A stretch of DNA of 64,000 nucleotides from Actinopolyspora lacussalsi (GTDB taxonomy: Bacteria; Actinomycetota; Actinomycetes; Mycobacteriales; Pseudonocardiaceae): the NCBI GenBank assembly GCA_030803735.1, contig JAURUC010000001.1, forward strand, positions 4,526,001 through 4,590,000, given 5' to 3'. Position 1 is the first letter of the stretch; every line of letters starts with the position of its first letter. Below, in pieces: positions 50,407-58,362 of the stretch. The notes under the pieces are model-generated. The model did no database searches. It was not told the DNA's origin and worked only from the letters and a program-made list of their open reading frames with translations. Position numbers and translations under genes: made by a program.

Positions 50407-51591
50407 GTGGACCACCGCACTGCAACTCCCGTCGTCGGCATGGTCGGTGGCGGTCAACTCGCGCGCATGACACACCAGGCTGCCATCGGCCTCGGTCAAT
50501 CGCTGAAGGTGTTGGCGGCCTCCCCGGACGAATCGGCCGCACTGGTCGCGCCGAACATCGAGATCGGCTCGCACACTGACCTCGCCGCGCTGCGCACGTT
50601 CGCCGAAGGCTGCGACGCCGTCACGTTCGACCACGAACACGTCCCCAACGAGCACCTGCGGGCGCTCGCCGCCGAAGGTGTGGCGGTGCACCCCGGGCCG
50701 GACGCGCTGCTGCACGCCCAGGACAAGCTCGTGATGCGACGCAAGCTGCGTGACCTCGAACTGCCGGTACCCCCGTTCGCGGAGGTCGGCAGCGTCACCG
50801 ACGTGCTGGAGTTCGGCGCCGCCCACGGTTGGCCCTGCGTGCTCAAGACCGCGCGCGGTGGGTACGACGGCAAGGGCGTGTGGGTGCTGGACACACCGGA
50901 CGGCGCGCGCCGCACCACCGCCGAACTGCTCGATGCCGGGGCGCCGCTGATGGTCGAGCAGCGGGTGGCGCTGCGCAGGGAACTCGCGGTGCTCGTCGCC
51001 CGCTCGCCGTTCGGGCAGGGGGGTGCCTGGCCGGTGGTGGAGACCGTGCAGTCCCAGGGCATCTGCGTGCGAGTGCTCGCCCCGGCGCCCGAGGCCTCCG
51101 AGGAGCTGACGCAGCGGGCGCAGGACATCGCGCTGCGCATCGCCGACGAGCTGGGCGTGGTCGGCGTGCTCGCGGTGGAGATGTTCGAGACGGCGGACGG
51201 TCTGGTGATCAACGAGCTGGCGATGCGACCGCACAACTCCGGCCACTTCAGCATCGACGGCTCGCGGACCTCGCAGTTCGAGCAGCACCTGCGGGCCGTG
51301 CTGGACTACCCGCTGGGTACCACCGAGCTGACCGCGCCCGCCGTGGCGATGGGCAACATCCTGGCCGCCCCCACCGAGCCGCGGATGAGCGTGGACGAAC
51401 GGGTGCATCACCTGTTCGCGCGTTTCCCCGGGGCCAAGCTGCACCTCTACGGCAAGACCGAGCGGCCCGGGCGCAAGGTCGGCCACGTAAACATGCTCGG
51501 CGAGCGGATGGACGAGGTCAGCGAGCGGGCGCGGCTGGCCGCGCACTGGCTCGCGCACGCCGAGTGGCCCGATGGTTACTCCATCCACTGA
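50407..51591 (+). CDS. purK: 5-(carboxyamino)imidazole ribonucleotide synthase
   Basis: A 394-residue ATP-grasp enzyme that makes N5-CAIR from AIR, ATP and bicarbonate in purine synthesis. VGMVGGGQLARMTHQAA opens the N-terminal domain, KTARGGYDGKGVWVL is the ATP-grasp glycine loop, and EMFETADGLVINELAMRPHNSGH contains the metal-binding acidic residues. GTG 50407 fits the family start. Its partner purE lies 5 kb downstream. The two are usually adjacent in actinobacteria, so the segment between is an insertion. Confidence 0.94.
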   Translation: MDHRTATPVVGMVGGGQLARMTHQAAIGLGQSLKVLAASPDESAALVAPNIEIGSHTDLAALRTFAEGCDAVTFDHEHVPNEHLRALAAEGVAVHPGPDALLHAQDKLVMRRKLRDLELPVPPFAEVGSVTDVLEFGAAHGWPCVLKTARGGYDGKGVWVLDTPDGARRTTAELLDAGAPLMVEQRVALRRELAVLVARSPFGQGGAWPVVETVQSQGICVRVLAPAPEASEELTQRAQDIALRIADELGVVGVLAVEMFETADGLVINELAMRPHNSGHFSIDGSRTSQFEQHLRAVLDYPLGTTELTAPAVAMGNILAAPTEPRMSVDERVHHLFARFPGAKLHLYGKTERPGRKVGHVNMLGERMDEVSERARLAAHWLAHAEWPDGYSIH

Positions 51592-51628
51592 TGGATACCG
51601 TGTTGGACCCGCTCCTCGACGTGGTTGG

Positions 51629-51735
51629 TTAGCCGGCACGTGAGTCGGCGCCTTGCCGCGTTGGGCCGGCTCTTGAGTAGCGACCTACGCGGCGAGCGGC
51701 CCGGCCTCGCAATGCATCCGACTCACGCACCGGGA
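51629..51735 (+). repeat. Dispersed repeat B, copy 2
   Basis: It begins TTAGCCGGCACGTGAGTCGG, continues CGCCTTGCCGCGTTGGGCCG and CTCTTGAGTAGCGACCTACG and ends around GCAATGCATCCGACTCACGC. Its left and right ends (GTGAGTCGG / CCGACTCAC) are inverted, so the whole unit can close as a large stem. It follows purK directly. Confidence 0.8.
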
Positions 51736-51802
51736 CCCATGCGCTGCTTACCCGCATGACGGGTGTGCGGAAGCTGCGGCTCTGGATTGCGCAGGGGCGT
51801 CG

Positions 51803-51965
51803 CTTGGCGGAACCTCTGGCACGGCTCTCGCTGCGGGGAGGCCCGACATCGGGTAGCGATACACAACGTCGGGCCTTCCTCGCGAGAGCCGCACCGGAGA
51901 ACCCGCGGCGGTGCCGACCGCGAGGGTGGTGGTTCGGTCTGCGGGAGTGGTCGGAGTTCGGCACC
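51803..51965 (+). repeat. Dispersed repeat A, copy 3
   Basis: TTGGCGGAACCTCTGGCACG and GGCTCTCGCTGCGGGGAGGC, then GTAGCGATACACAACGTC and GCGAGAGCCGCACCGG. Arms AGGCCCGAC and GTCGGGCCT are conserved with copy 2. It follows repeat B within 70 bases. Together with three P elements, these fill 51592-52220, which has no gene. Confidence 0.85.
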
Positions 51966-51988
51966 GGGGCTCGCGCCCACCGGCGCGG

Positions 51989-52134
51989 CGATTTCGCGAG
52001 AAATTGACGGGGCTGGGGCCACACCGCCGCACTGGGGCGTCAATTTCGCGAGAAATTGACACCGCCCGGATGGGAACCGCCCTACGAACATGGGGAGCTC
52101 TCTACCAGCGGCGCGGCGATTTCGTGGGAAATCG
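51989..52134 (+). repeat. P elements, copies 18 to 20
   Basis: Cores are CGATTTC-GCGA-GAAATTG (51989), CAATTTC-GCGA-GAAATTG (52041) and CGATTTC-GTGG-GAAATCG (52117). The middle copy has matched changes in both arms, so its stem is perfect despite the altered sequence. Confidence 0.85.
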
Positions 52135-52220
52135 ACACCCGGGCCGAGTGATGGCGGCATCGGTTCGGCGCTGGGAGTACCGAAGAGATCCCGGCCCGGT
52201 CGTCGTTCGAGCGGGAGGAA

Positions 52221-52421
52221 TCAGCCGTGCCGCTTCCGCCGGAGTTCGTGGAGTGCTTCGGTACCTTCGCGCAGTAGGTTGCTCAGGCCCTCCTCGGTGG
52301 TGACGAGTTCAGCGCCCGAACCCTGCCCACCGAGTTCCATTTCCACCACGTCGCCGCACACCGCGTAGCGGATCGGACCGTCGTCCACCTTGATCCACGT
52401 GCCCATGCTGACCCCGTTCAT
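52221..52421 (-). CDS. Small hypothetical protein divergent from XRE regulator 2
   Basis: A 66-residue acidic protein from ATG 52421 with GGAGGA six bases upstream. It reads as a short beta-rich domain (TWIKVDDGPIRYAVCGDVVEM), then a helix (EEGLSNLLREGTEALHELRR). I recognise no family. It is divergent from the XRE gene, with a palindrome in between, so it may be a third component or target of that XRE/DUF397 locus. Confidence 0.6.
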   Translation of the reverse strand: MNGVSMGTWIKVDDGPIRYAVCGDVVEMELGGQGSGAELVTTEEGLSNLLREGTEALHELRRKRHG

Positions 52422-52500
52422 CACGGCTCCTCCCGGATGGGGTGTATCGATCTGCTCTACTGGTGATCTGGATCATCCAGCTAGATGTTGATGCTAGTTT

Positions 52501-52513
52501 TGTTACCGTAACA
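52501..52513. promoter_or_regulatory. Operator-like palindrome before XRE regulator 2
   Basis: TGTTAC-C-GTAACA is a perfect 6-base-arm palindrome in the AT-rich divergent promoter region, 95 bases before the TTG start of the XRE gene and 80 bases from the leftward gene. Confidence 0.55.
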
Positions 52514-52595
52514 GGACAACACGCTACGAAAACACGTTCGGGTGGTGATGCTTTTCTTGGTGCGCTCGACGTGGGGATAGCTCGAAGGAGAAGCG

Positions 52596-53483
52596 TTGAC
52601 GACCTCGCCTTTTCTGAACTCCAGTCCGATCCTGTTGCGTCGTTGGCTCGGCATGGGGCTGTTCAATCTCAGACAACATGCAGGTGTCGGTCAGGATGAA
52701 GCCGCAGCGCGCCTCGATGTTCGTCGTCAGACGATCGGGCACTATGAATCGGGTCGGAACTTGCCTTCCGTCGGTGATCTCGAAGCGTTGCTCGACATGT
52801 ACGGAGCGAGCGACGAAACCGAGCACTACCGCGCGCTGCGTGATGGAGCTCGGCGGGGCGAGAACTGGTGGCAGAAGGTTTCGCAGATCCCCTCGTGGTT
52901 CGATCACTACTTGGGACTGGAGTCGGGTGCGGTTCGGATCGATGCCTTCGCGCCGACCTTTCTCCCAGGGCTGTTGCAGACGAAGAGCTACGCCCAAGCG
53001 ATGTTCAGTGCGGACTCCGCATATGCGGAGAACTCGACACGGCAGCTGATTAGTCTTCGTTTGGGGCGACGTCACATCTTCGAGCGAGAGTCCCGTCCCG
53101 CGCATCTGCGCGTGGTTGTGGACGAGAGCGTCCTCTATCGGAGACAGGGCAGCGCGGAGGTCATGCGTGAGCAGTTGAGTTCCCTGCTTAGCGACATGGA
53201 GCATCCCCAGATAGCCCTACGAATACTTCCACTGGACGTAGGAGCTTTTGAGGGGCAACTCGACTACCCATTCAAGCTCCTCTCTTTTCCTGAAGAAATG
53301 GTCGGTGACCACGGTGTGGTCTTCGTCGAGTTGTTGGGAGACGCACGCTACTACGAGGAGGAAGGTGAGATCGAACTCTACGAGCAGGCTATGGAGCGCT
53401 TGTTCGATGTTTCGGGATCTCTGTCAGACTCCAGAGAGTTGATTCAGCGAGCTGTGAAGGAGTTGTCGAGTGAACGCGGGTGA
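52596..53483 (+). CDS. XRE-family regulator with DUF5753 domain (second locus)
   Basis: A 295-residue regulator. The helix-turn-helix is at about 18-75 (LGMGLFNLRQHAGVGQDEAA, RLDVRRQTIGHYESG). The DUF5753 domain covers about 95-285 (LGLESGAVRIDAFAPTFLPG, LLQTKSYAQAM, VLYRRQGSAEVMREQLSSLL). TTG 52596 is preceded by GAAGGAGAAGCG. It overlaps the DUF397 gene by 14 bases. Base composition is less GC-rich than in the flanking genes, a sign of transfer. It is only distantly similar to the regulator at 32192. Confidence 0.87.
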   Translation: MTTSPFLNSSPILLRRWLGMGLFNLRQHAGVGQDEAAARLDVRRQTIGHYESGRNLPSVGDLEALLDMYGASDETEHYRALRDGARRGENWWQKVSQIPSWFDHYLGLESGAVRIDAFAPTFLPGLLQTKSYAQAMFSADSAYAENSTRQLISLRLGRRHIFERESRPAHLRVVVDESVLYRRQGSAEVMREQLSSLLSDMEHPQIALRILPLDVGAFEGQLDYPFKLLSFPEEMVGDHGVVFVELLGDARYYEEEGEIELYEQAMERLFDVSGSLSDSRELIQRAVKELSSERG

Positions 53484-53667
53484 TGCGCTGTGGAGCAGCG
53501 TATGGCGCAAGTCCAGTTTCAGCAGGCCACAGGGCGACTGCGTGGAGGTGGCCGGATCTTCCGGAGTGGTTGGTGTGCGGGACAGCAAGCGGGGTGATTC
53601 CTCGCCGGTGCTGGTGTTCGACCCGTTACGGTGGCGCGAGTTCGTGGCAGCACTGCGAGATGGTTGA
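53470..53667 (+). CDS. DUF397 protein (third copy)
   Basis: A 65-residue DUF397 protein (VWRKSSFSRPQGDCVEVAG, VGVRDSKRGDSSPVLVFDPL, RWREFVAALRDG). GTG 53470 lies inside the end of the XRE gene, so translation is coupled. Its ends match the family well, and the central loop differs from the two copies near 31-32 kb. Confidence 0.87.
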   Translation: MNAGDALWSSVWRKSSFSRPQGDCVEVAGSSGVVGVRDSKRGDSSPVLVFDPLRWREFVAALRDG

Positions 53668-53971
53668 GCCCTTCCCCGCGTAACCTTCATTCGGTCCGGC
53701 GGCTGCTCCGCTCTTTCCGTGGTAACCGGATCCGATGAGATTCGCGCGTGAACCGGTCCGATGTGGCGAACGTGGTTTTCCGTGCGATTCGGACTTGTTA
53801 GAACCACCGGCGGTCATCGAGTGTTACGAGTGATCGCTGTGAGTCTCGAACGTCCTCCGAGGCTCGTGGCCGTCTCCCCGAATCGGAGACGGCTCAATCC
53901 GGCGACTCGCTTCCGTGCTCGACCGACATCGGTGCAACACCGCGTCCGCCGAAAGCGTGAGGAGCGTAAAG
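53668..53971. other. Spacer before the DUF2599 gene
   Basis: No gene, palindromic element or long repeat is evident here. The last 15 bases hold the ribosome site (GAGGAG) of the next gene. Confidence 0.4.
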
Positions 53972-54433
53972 ATGCTCGGATCCACCGGGACCGCCCGCGC
54001 GACGAAACGGTTCGCGCTCGTCGCCGTCACCACGCTGGCCGTCACACTGCTGGGTGCGGGACCGGCCGCGGGTCAGGCACAAGCCGCCCCGCTGCCACCG
54101 GACCAGGGCTGGCGTTCCTGCGGCAGCCTGCTGATCAACAAGGCCTCGGTGGACAACAGGGGCGACATGTTCAAGGTCAACATGGTTCCGTCGCACGCCC
54201 TGCGCGTCCCCCATCCCTCGGTCGGGGCTGCCTGGGGCGATCTGCGGAACTGCGTGACCTTCCCGAACCTGGACACCCTGCGCCAGCAGTTCGACTGCCA
54301 CGCCGCGTTCGGGCGCAAGGAGCCGGAGTGGAACATGGAGTCCGACCGCTTCTCCAACCCGGACTGGAAGACGGACAACCCGACGCGGCACAAGTGCAAC
54401 TGGGGCAGCAGTGACGGTGGCGGCTCCTCCTGA
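53972..54433 (+). CDS. Secreted DUF2599 protein
   Basis: A 153-residue secreted protein. The signal peptide (about 1-37, with FALVAVTTLAVTLLGAGPAA) is followed by a mature domain with SCGSLLINKASVDNRGDMFK, AWGDLRNCV, LRQQFDCHAAFGRKEPEWNM and a closing HKCNW, the arrangement of conserved Trp, Cys and Asn of DUF2599. Four cysteines could make two disulfides. The role is unknown, and the domain occurs in small exported actinobacterial proteins. ATG 53972 has GGAG seven bases upstream. A hairpin terminator follows. Confidence 0.75.
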   Translation: MLGSTGTARATKRFALVAVTTLAVTLLGAGPAAGQAQAAPLPPDQGWRSCGSLLINKASVDNRGDMFKVNMVPSHALRVPHPSVGAAWGDLRNCVTFPNLDTLRQQFDCHAAFGRKEPEWNMESDRFSNPDWKTDNPTRHKCNWGSSDGGGSS

Positions 54434-54450
54434 TCGAAGTTCGCCGTTCC

Positions 54451-54471
54451 CCCGGGCCGTCGCGGCCCGGG
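54451..54471. terminator. Bidirectional hairpin between DUF2599 and EamA genes
   Basis: CCCGGGCCG-TCG-CGGCCCGGG, a perfect 9-base-pair stem with a 3-base loop, lies between convergent genes. Confidence 0.75.
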
Positions 54472-54501
54472 CAGCCGCGGATCACTGAAACGCGTGGTGC
54501 G

Positions 54502-55416
54502 TCAGGAGCGCACTCGACGACTGGTGAACCAGACCGTCCCCACCACCAGTACGCACCCCAGCAGTTGCCACCACGTGGGTGATTCCCCGAGCAGCAGCAC
54601 TCCCCACAGCACGGCCAGCACCGGTTGCAGCAGCAACAGGGTGCTACCGACGCTGCTCGGCACCCGAGGCAGCGCCGACCCCACCACCAGCAGGCCCGTT
54701 ACCTGCGATGATAGTGCGAGCGCGGTCAGCCATCCCAGGGCGGGCCAGCCTACCGCCAGTTCCACGCCCTGCCACGGTCCGCCGAGCAGCAGCGCGGTGG
54801 CGGCGGCGGAGGCGGAGGCGAGGCAGACCGGCGAGAAGCGGTGCCTGGCGTGCCGCGTACCGCCCAGTCGCAGCAGGAAGAGGTAGCCGCCGTAGGCCAC
54901 TCCCGAAGCGGCTCCCATCAGCGCGCCATAGGCGGGGGCATCGCCGAACGCTTGGCTGTCCGCTACGCCGCCCACCAGCGCCACCCCGGCCAGCATCACC
55001 GGTGTGGCCAGCAGGAAACCCGTCGAGAGTCGTTCCCGGGTGATCAGCAGCGCCAGCATCGGTGCCGCCAGCACCTGGACGTTGTTGAGCACCGTGGCGA
55101 TGCCGGTGCCGATGTTGATGATGGACTCACCCCACAGCACCAGGTCCAGTCCCAGGAAGAACCCCGCCAGCAGATCCAGCGCCTGCCACCGGAAAGCCCG
55201 GCCGCCGAGTCGACGCCGTTCGAGCAGTGCCAGCGGAAGCAGCACCGGCAGGGCGAGCAGGCAGCGGAAGAAGGCCGCCGTGCCCGCGGTCGTGCCGGAA
55301 AGCTGCATGAACAGCGCGGAGCCCGACAGAATCGTGGCACCGATCGTCAGTACCAGTCGTGCGTCGGGGGCGGTGGTGCGTTCGGCAGGACGTCGTTCGG
55401 TGTCGGGGGCGCTCAT
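54502..55416 (-). CDS. EamA/DMT-family transporter
   Basis: A 304-residue membrane protein with ten predicted helices in two EamA repeats (GTAAFFRCLLALPVLLPLAL, NIGTGIATVLNNVQVLAAPM in the first; SSVGSTLLLLQPVLAVLWGV, LLGESPTWWQLLGCVLVVG in the second). It probably exports a small metabolite such as an amino acid. It is divergent from a LysR regulator over 74 bases, a classic arrangement in which the regulator controls the transporter. Confidence 0.88.
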   Translation of the reverse strand: MSAPDTERRPAERTTAPDARLVLTIGATILSGSALFMQLSGTTAGTAAFFRCLLALPVLLPLALLERRRLGGRAFRWQALDLLAGFFLGLDLVLWGESIINIGTGIATVLNNVQVLAAPMLALLITRERLSTGFLLATPVMLAGVALVGGVADSQAFGDAPAYGALMGAASGVAYGGYLFLLRLGGTRHARHRFSPVCLASASAAATALLLGGPWQGVELAVGWPALGWLTALALSSQVTGLLVVGSALPRVPSSVGSTLLLLQPVLAVLWGVLLLGESPTWWQLLGCVLVVGTVWFTSRRVRS

Positions 55417-55441
55417 GACTTCAACGATGCGGGTCGAAAAT

Positions 55442-55458
55442 ATTCAGCACAATCGAAT
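55442..55458. promoter_or_regulatory. LysR-type box between eamA and lysR genes
   Basis: ATTC-N9-GAAT fits the T-N11-A pattern of LysR binding sites. It lies midway in the divergent AT-rich spacer. Confidence 0.5.
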
Positions 55459-55490
55459 GTTTCTGGTCGGAATTCGGTAGTATCACTTCC

Positions 55491-56414
55491 GTGTTCAACG
55501 TGGAACGACTCCGTGCGTTGCACGCCGTCGCAGCGCACGGCTCCGTGGCGCTGGCGGCCTCGGTGCTGCACGTGACTCCCTCCGGGGTCTCGCAGCAGCT
55601 CGCCAAGCTGGAACGTGAGGCAGGACACCAACTGCTGGAGCAGCACGGTCGCGGCGTCCGCCTCACAGCCGCGGGTCACGTGCTGGCCAAGCACGCCTCG
55701 GAGATCCTCTCGCGGATGTCGGAGGCGCAGTCCGACCTCGACGGCCTCAGCGAGGAGATCCTCGGCCCGCTGCGCATCGGCTCGATCTCCACCGTGCTGC
55801 GAGCGGTGGTTCCCGGTGCGTTGAGCGCGCTGCACCGCAGGCACCCTCGACTGGAGGTGACGCTGCGCGAGGGCGAGGCGGAGGAGACCCTGCCGGCTCT
55901 GGTGGGGCGCGAGCTCGACCTGGCGGTGTTGGAGAGCTGGGACAGGCTGCCCGCGCAGCTGCCCGCCGAGGTCGGCTACCGCAGGTTGTGCACCGACACA
56001 GCCGACGTCGCGCTGCCGGAGCAGCACCGGCTCGCCCACCGCACCACGGTCTCGCTGCACGAACTGGCCGACACGCCGTGGGTGAGCTGGGCCACCGGGA
56101 CAGCCTGCCACGAGTGGTTGGTGCAGACCCTGCGGGCCCAGGAGTTCGAGCCGCGCATCACCTGCAACGTCGCGGGGTATCCCACCCAGCTCGAACTGGT
56201 GGCGGCCAATCTCGCGGCGGCGCTGGTGCCCAGGCTGGCCCGCGATTCGGTGCCCGGCGGAGTCGCCGTGGTGCGAACCAGGCCGGTGCTGCAGCGGCAG
56301 GTGCTCGCCGTCTGGCGTACCGATTCCGAGCGTCCGGCGATCCGTGCCTGCGTCGACGCGTTGGCGACCGTTACCGAGCAGCAGACCCTTGCGGCACCGC
56401 AGGACCACCAGTAG
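55491..56414 (+). CDS. LysR-family transcriptional regulator
   Basis: A 307-residue regulator. The winged helix at 1-60 ([39 protein letters not shown]) is followed by a linker helix and a substrate-binding domain (about 90-295) with [24 protein letters not shown] and [18 protein letters not shown] 55491 fits. It probably senses a ligand of the divergently encoded EamA transporter. purE follows about 100 bases later on the same strand but is unrelated in role. Confidence 0.9.
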   Translation: MFNVERLRALHAVAAHGSVALAASVLHVTPSGVSQQLAKLEREAGHQLLEQHGRGVRLTAAGHVLAKHASEILSRMSEAQSDLDGLSEEILGPLRIGSISTVLRAVVPGALSALHRRHPRLEVTLREGEAEETLPALVGRELDLAVLESWDRLPAQLPAEVGYRRLCTDTADVALPEQHRLAHRTTVSLHELADTPWVSWATGTACHEWLVQTLRAQEFEPRITCNVAGYPTQLELVAANLAAALVPRLARDSVPGGVAVVRTRPVLQRQVLAVWRTDSERPAIRACVDALATVTEQQTLAAPQDHQ

Positions 56415-56511
56415 CAGCTCCACCGCTGGTTTCCACCGCTCGACCGAACTCGCGTCCGGGCATCTAGGCTCAGCGGGAAAGCGATTTCGACGACCTCGGG
56501 AGGAAGCGTTG

Positions 56512-57042
56512 GTGGAGTCCGACGAGCGGACGCCGCTGGTGGGCCTGGTGATGGGCAGCGATTCGGACTGGTCGGTGATGCGCGAAGCGGGGGAGGCGTT
56601 GCGCGAGTTCGACGTTCCCTACGAGGTGGGCGTGTACTCGGCGCACCGCACTCCGCAGCGGATGCTGGACTACGCGGGCGGTGCGGCCGACCGCGGGATC
56701 CGGGTCGTCATCGCCGGGGCGGGCGGTGCCGCTCACCTTCCTGGCATGGTCGCCTCGGCCACCGTGCTGCCGGTGATCGGTGTTCCGGTGCCGCTGAAGT
56801 ACCTGGACGGGATGGACTCGCTGCTGTCCATCGTGCAGATGCCCGCCGGTATCCCGGTGGCGACCGTGTCCGTCGGTGGCGCCCGCAACGCCGGGCTGCT
56901 GGCCGTACGCACGCTGGCCGCCGACTCGGGAGAGCTCGGTGCGCGCCTGCGTGACCGGATGAGCCGGTTCCAGGACGAGCTGGAGACCAAGGTGCTGGAC
57001 AAGGACTCCGCGCTGCGTGAGCGGGTCGATGGGGGAAGCTGA
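56512..57042 (+). CDS. purE: N5-carboxyaminoimidazole ribonucleotide mutase
   Basis: A 176-residue enzyme that turns N5-CAIR into CAIR, the step after Pur[18 protein letters not shown] binds phosphate, [10 protein letters not shown] holds the catalytic His, and [34 protein letters not shown] and [19 protein letters not shown] follow the family. The start is GTG 56512, eight bases after GGAGG. TTG 56509 is possible. It is separated from purK by about 5 kb of accessory DNA. Confidence 0.94.
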   Translation: MESDERTPLVGLVMGSDSDWSVMREAGEALREFDVPYEVGVYSAHRTPQRMLDYAGGAADRGIRVVIAGAGGAAHLPGMVASATVLPVIGVPVPLKYLDGMDSLLSIVQMPAGIPVATVSVGGARNAGLLAVRTLAADSGELGARLRDRMSRFQDELETKVLDKDSALRERVDGGS

Positions 57043-57165
57043 ACGAATCGAACCGTACGAATCGGTTCCCCGATCCGGTGTTACGGACACCGATCGTTCG
57101 TCGTACGTGCGAACATCGGTTGTCGTGAATCCGATCGGAACCGAGTTGAGGAACTGCGACGGTGC

Positions 57166-58362
57166 ATGGTGGATGCGATGAACTCGCCCGCTTCCGGTCA
57201 TCAGACCACGTGGGGCGAACCCGGCTACGGACCACGACTCGATTCGGGAGGTTACAGCCAGGAACTGGACCAGGAGCGGGAGAGTGCCGAGGATCGGATT
57301 CAGGAGCCCTTCGATCCGGAGCACATCGACGTGCGCACGCGCAGCATGACGATCGATCTCCTGCTGGCGAGGCTCAGAAGGGGTGTCCTCGACCTGACTC
57401 CCGATTTCCAGCGGCGATCCGATATCTGGAAACCGGAGAACCAGAGCAGGCTCATCGAGTCGTTACTGTTGCGTATCCCGCTTCCGAGCTTCTACGCGGC
57501 CGAGAACGAGGACGAAACCTGGGCGATGGTCGACGGGGTACAACGACTGACTACGATAGCTCGTTTCATCCAGCCGGAAAGTATCGGCAAGGAACCGTTG
57601 AGGCTGCAGGGCCTGGAGTACCTGAAGTACGACGGATACACCTACGAAGACCTTCCGGGGCGATTGCAGACCCGCTTGGTCGAGACCGAGGTGCTGATTC
57701 ACCTGATCGGAAAGACCACTCCGGAAGAGGTGAAGTTCAACATCTTCGGGCGAATCAACACAGGGGGTACGCCGCTCAGTCTTCAGGAGCTCAGGCACGC
57801 TCTGATTCCGGGAAGGGCACGCGACCTGTTGGCCGAACTTTCCGAATCCGAGAGCTTTCAGCGTGCTACCCGGGGCAGTGTCAACGATGCCAGGATGTCC
57901 GACCGCGAGATGGTTCTCAGGTTCCTCGCGTTCAGCATCACGGATCTGAGTGAGTACACCTCCAACAACCTCGACGCCTTCCTGCAGGATGCGATGAAAA
58001 AGCTCAACCACTGGAGCGAAGAGCGAATCGAGGGGCTGAAAAAGGACTTCGAGGTCTCCATGAGTTCGGCCATGGAGATATTCGGAGAGCATGCGTTCCG
58101 CAAGGCTCTTCCCGGTCAGCACGGCAGAAATCCGATCAACAAGGCCCTGTTCGAGACGATCTCGGTGAGCCTGGCTAGGCTTTCCGAATCGGAGCGTCGT
58201 GCGCTCGCCGAGCGCAGGGAGAGGGTGGTGGCTGGTCTCGGTGAGCTGCTGAACGAGAGGGAGTTCAACGAATCCGTTTCGGTGGCGACGGGATACCCGA
58301 AGAGGGTACGTACGCGTTTCCGGGGAATCATGGACCTTTTCGTCGAGGTGATCGATGGTTGA
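57166..58362 (+). CDS. DUF262 (ParB-like) protein, defence-island gene 1
   Basis: A 398-residue protein. Residues 45-210 form a DUF262/ParB-like domain: SMTIDLLLARLRRGVLDLTP, FQRRSDIWKPENQSRLIESL, the conserved MVDGVQRLTTI (the DGQQR motif, with V for Q) and FNIFGRINTGGTPLSLQELRHA. DUF262 occurs in nuclease and nucleotide-dependent defence proteins such as GmrSD and SspE. The C-terminal helical half is not recognised, and no HNH motif is seen. ATG 57166 starts the frame. Its last 8 bases overlap the ATPase gene. This looks like one subunit of a three-gene Menshen-like anti-phage system. Confidence 0.78.
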   Translation: MVDAMNSPASGHQTTWGEPGYGPRLDSGGYSQELDQERESAEDRIQEPFDPEHIDVRTRSMTIDLLLARLRRGVLDLTPDFQRRSDIWKPENQSRLIESLLLRIPLPSFYAAENEDETWAMVDGVQRLTTIARFIQPESIGKEPLRLQGLEYLKYDGYTYEDLPGRLQTRLVETEVLIHLIGKTTPEEVKFNIFGRINTGGTPLSLQELRHALIPGRARDLLAELSESESFQRATRGSVNDARMSDREMVLRFLAFSITDLSEYTSNNLDAFLQDAMKKLNHWSEERIEGLKKDFEVSMSSAMEIFGEHAFRKALPGQHGRNPINKALFETISVSLARLSESERRALAERRERVVAGLGELLNEREFNESVSVATGYPKRVRTRFRGIMDLFVEVIDG

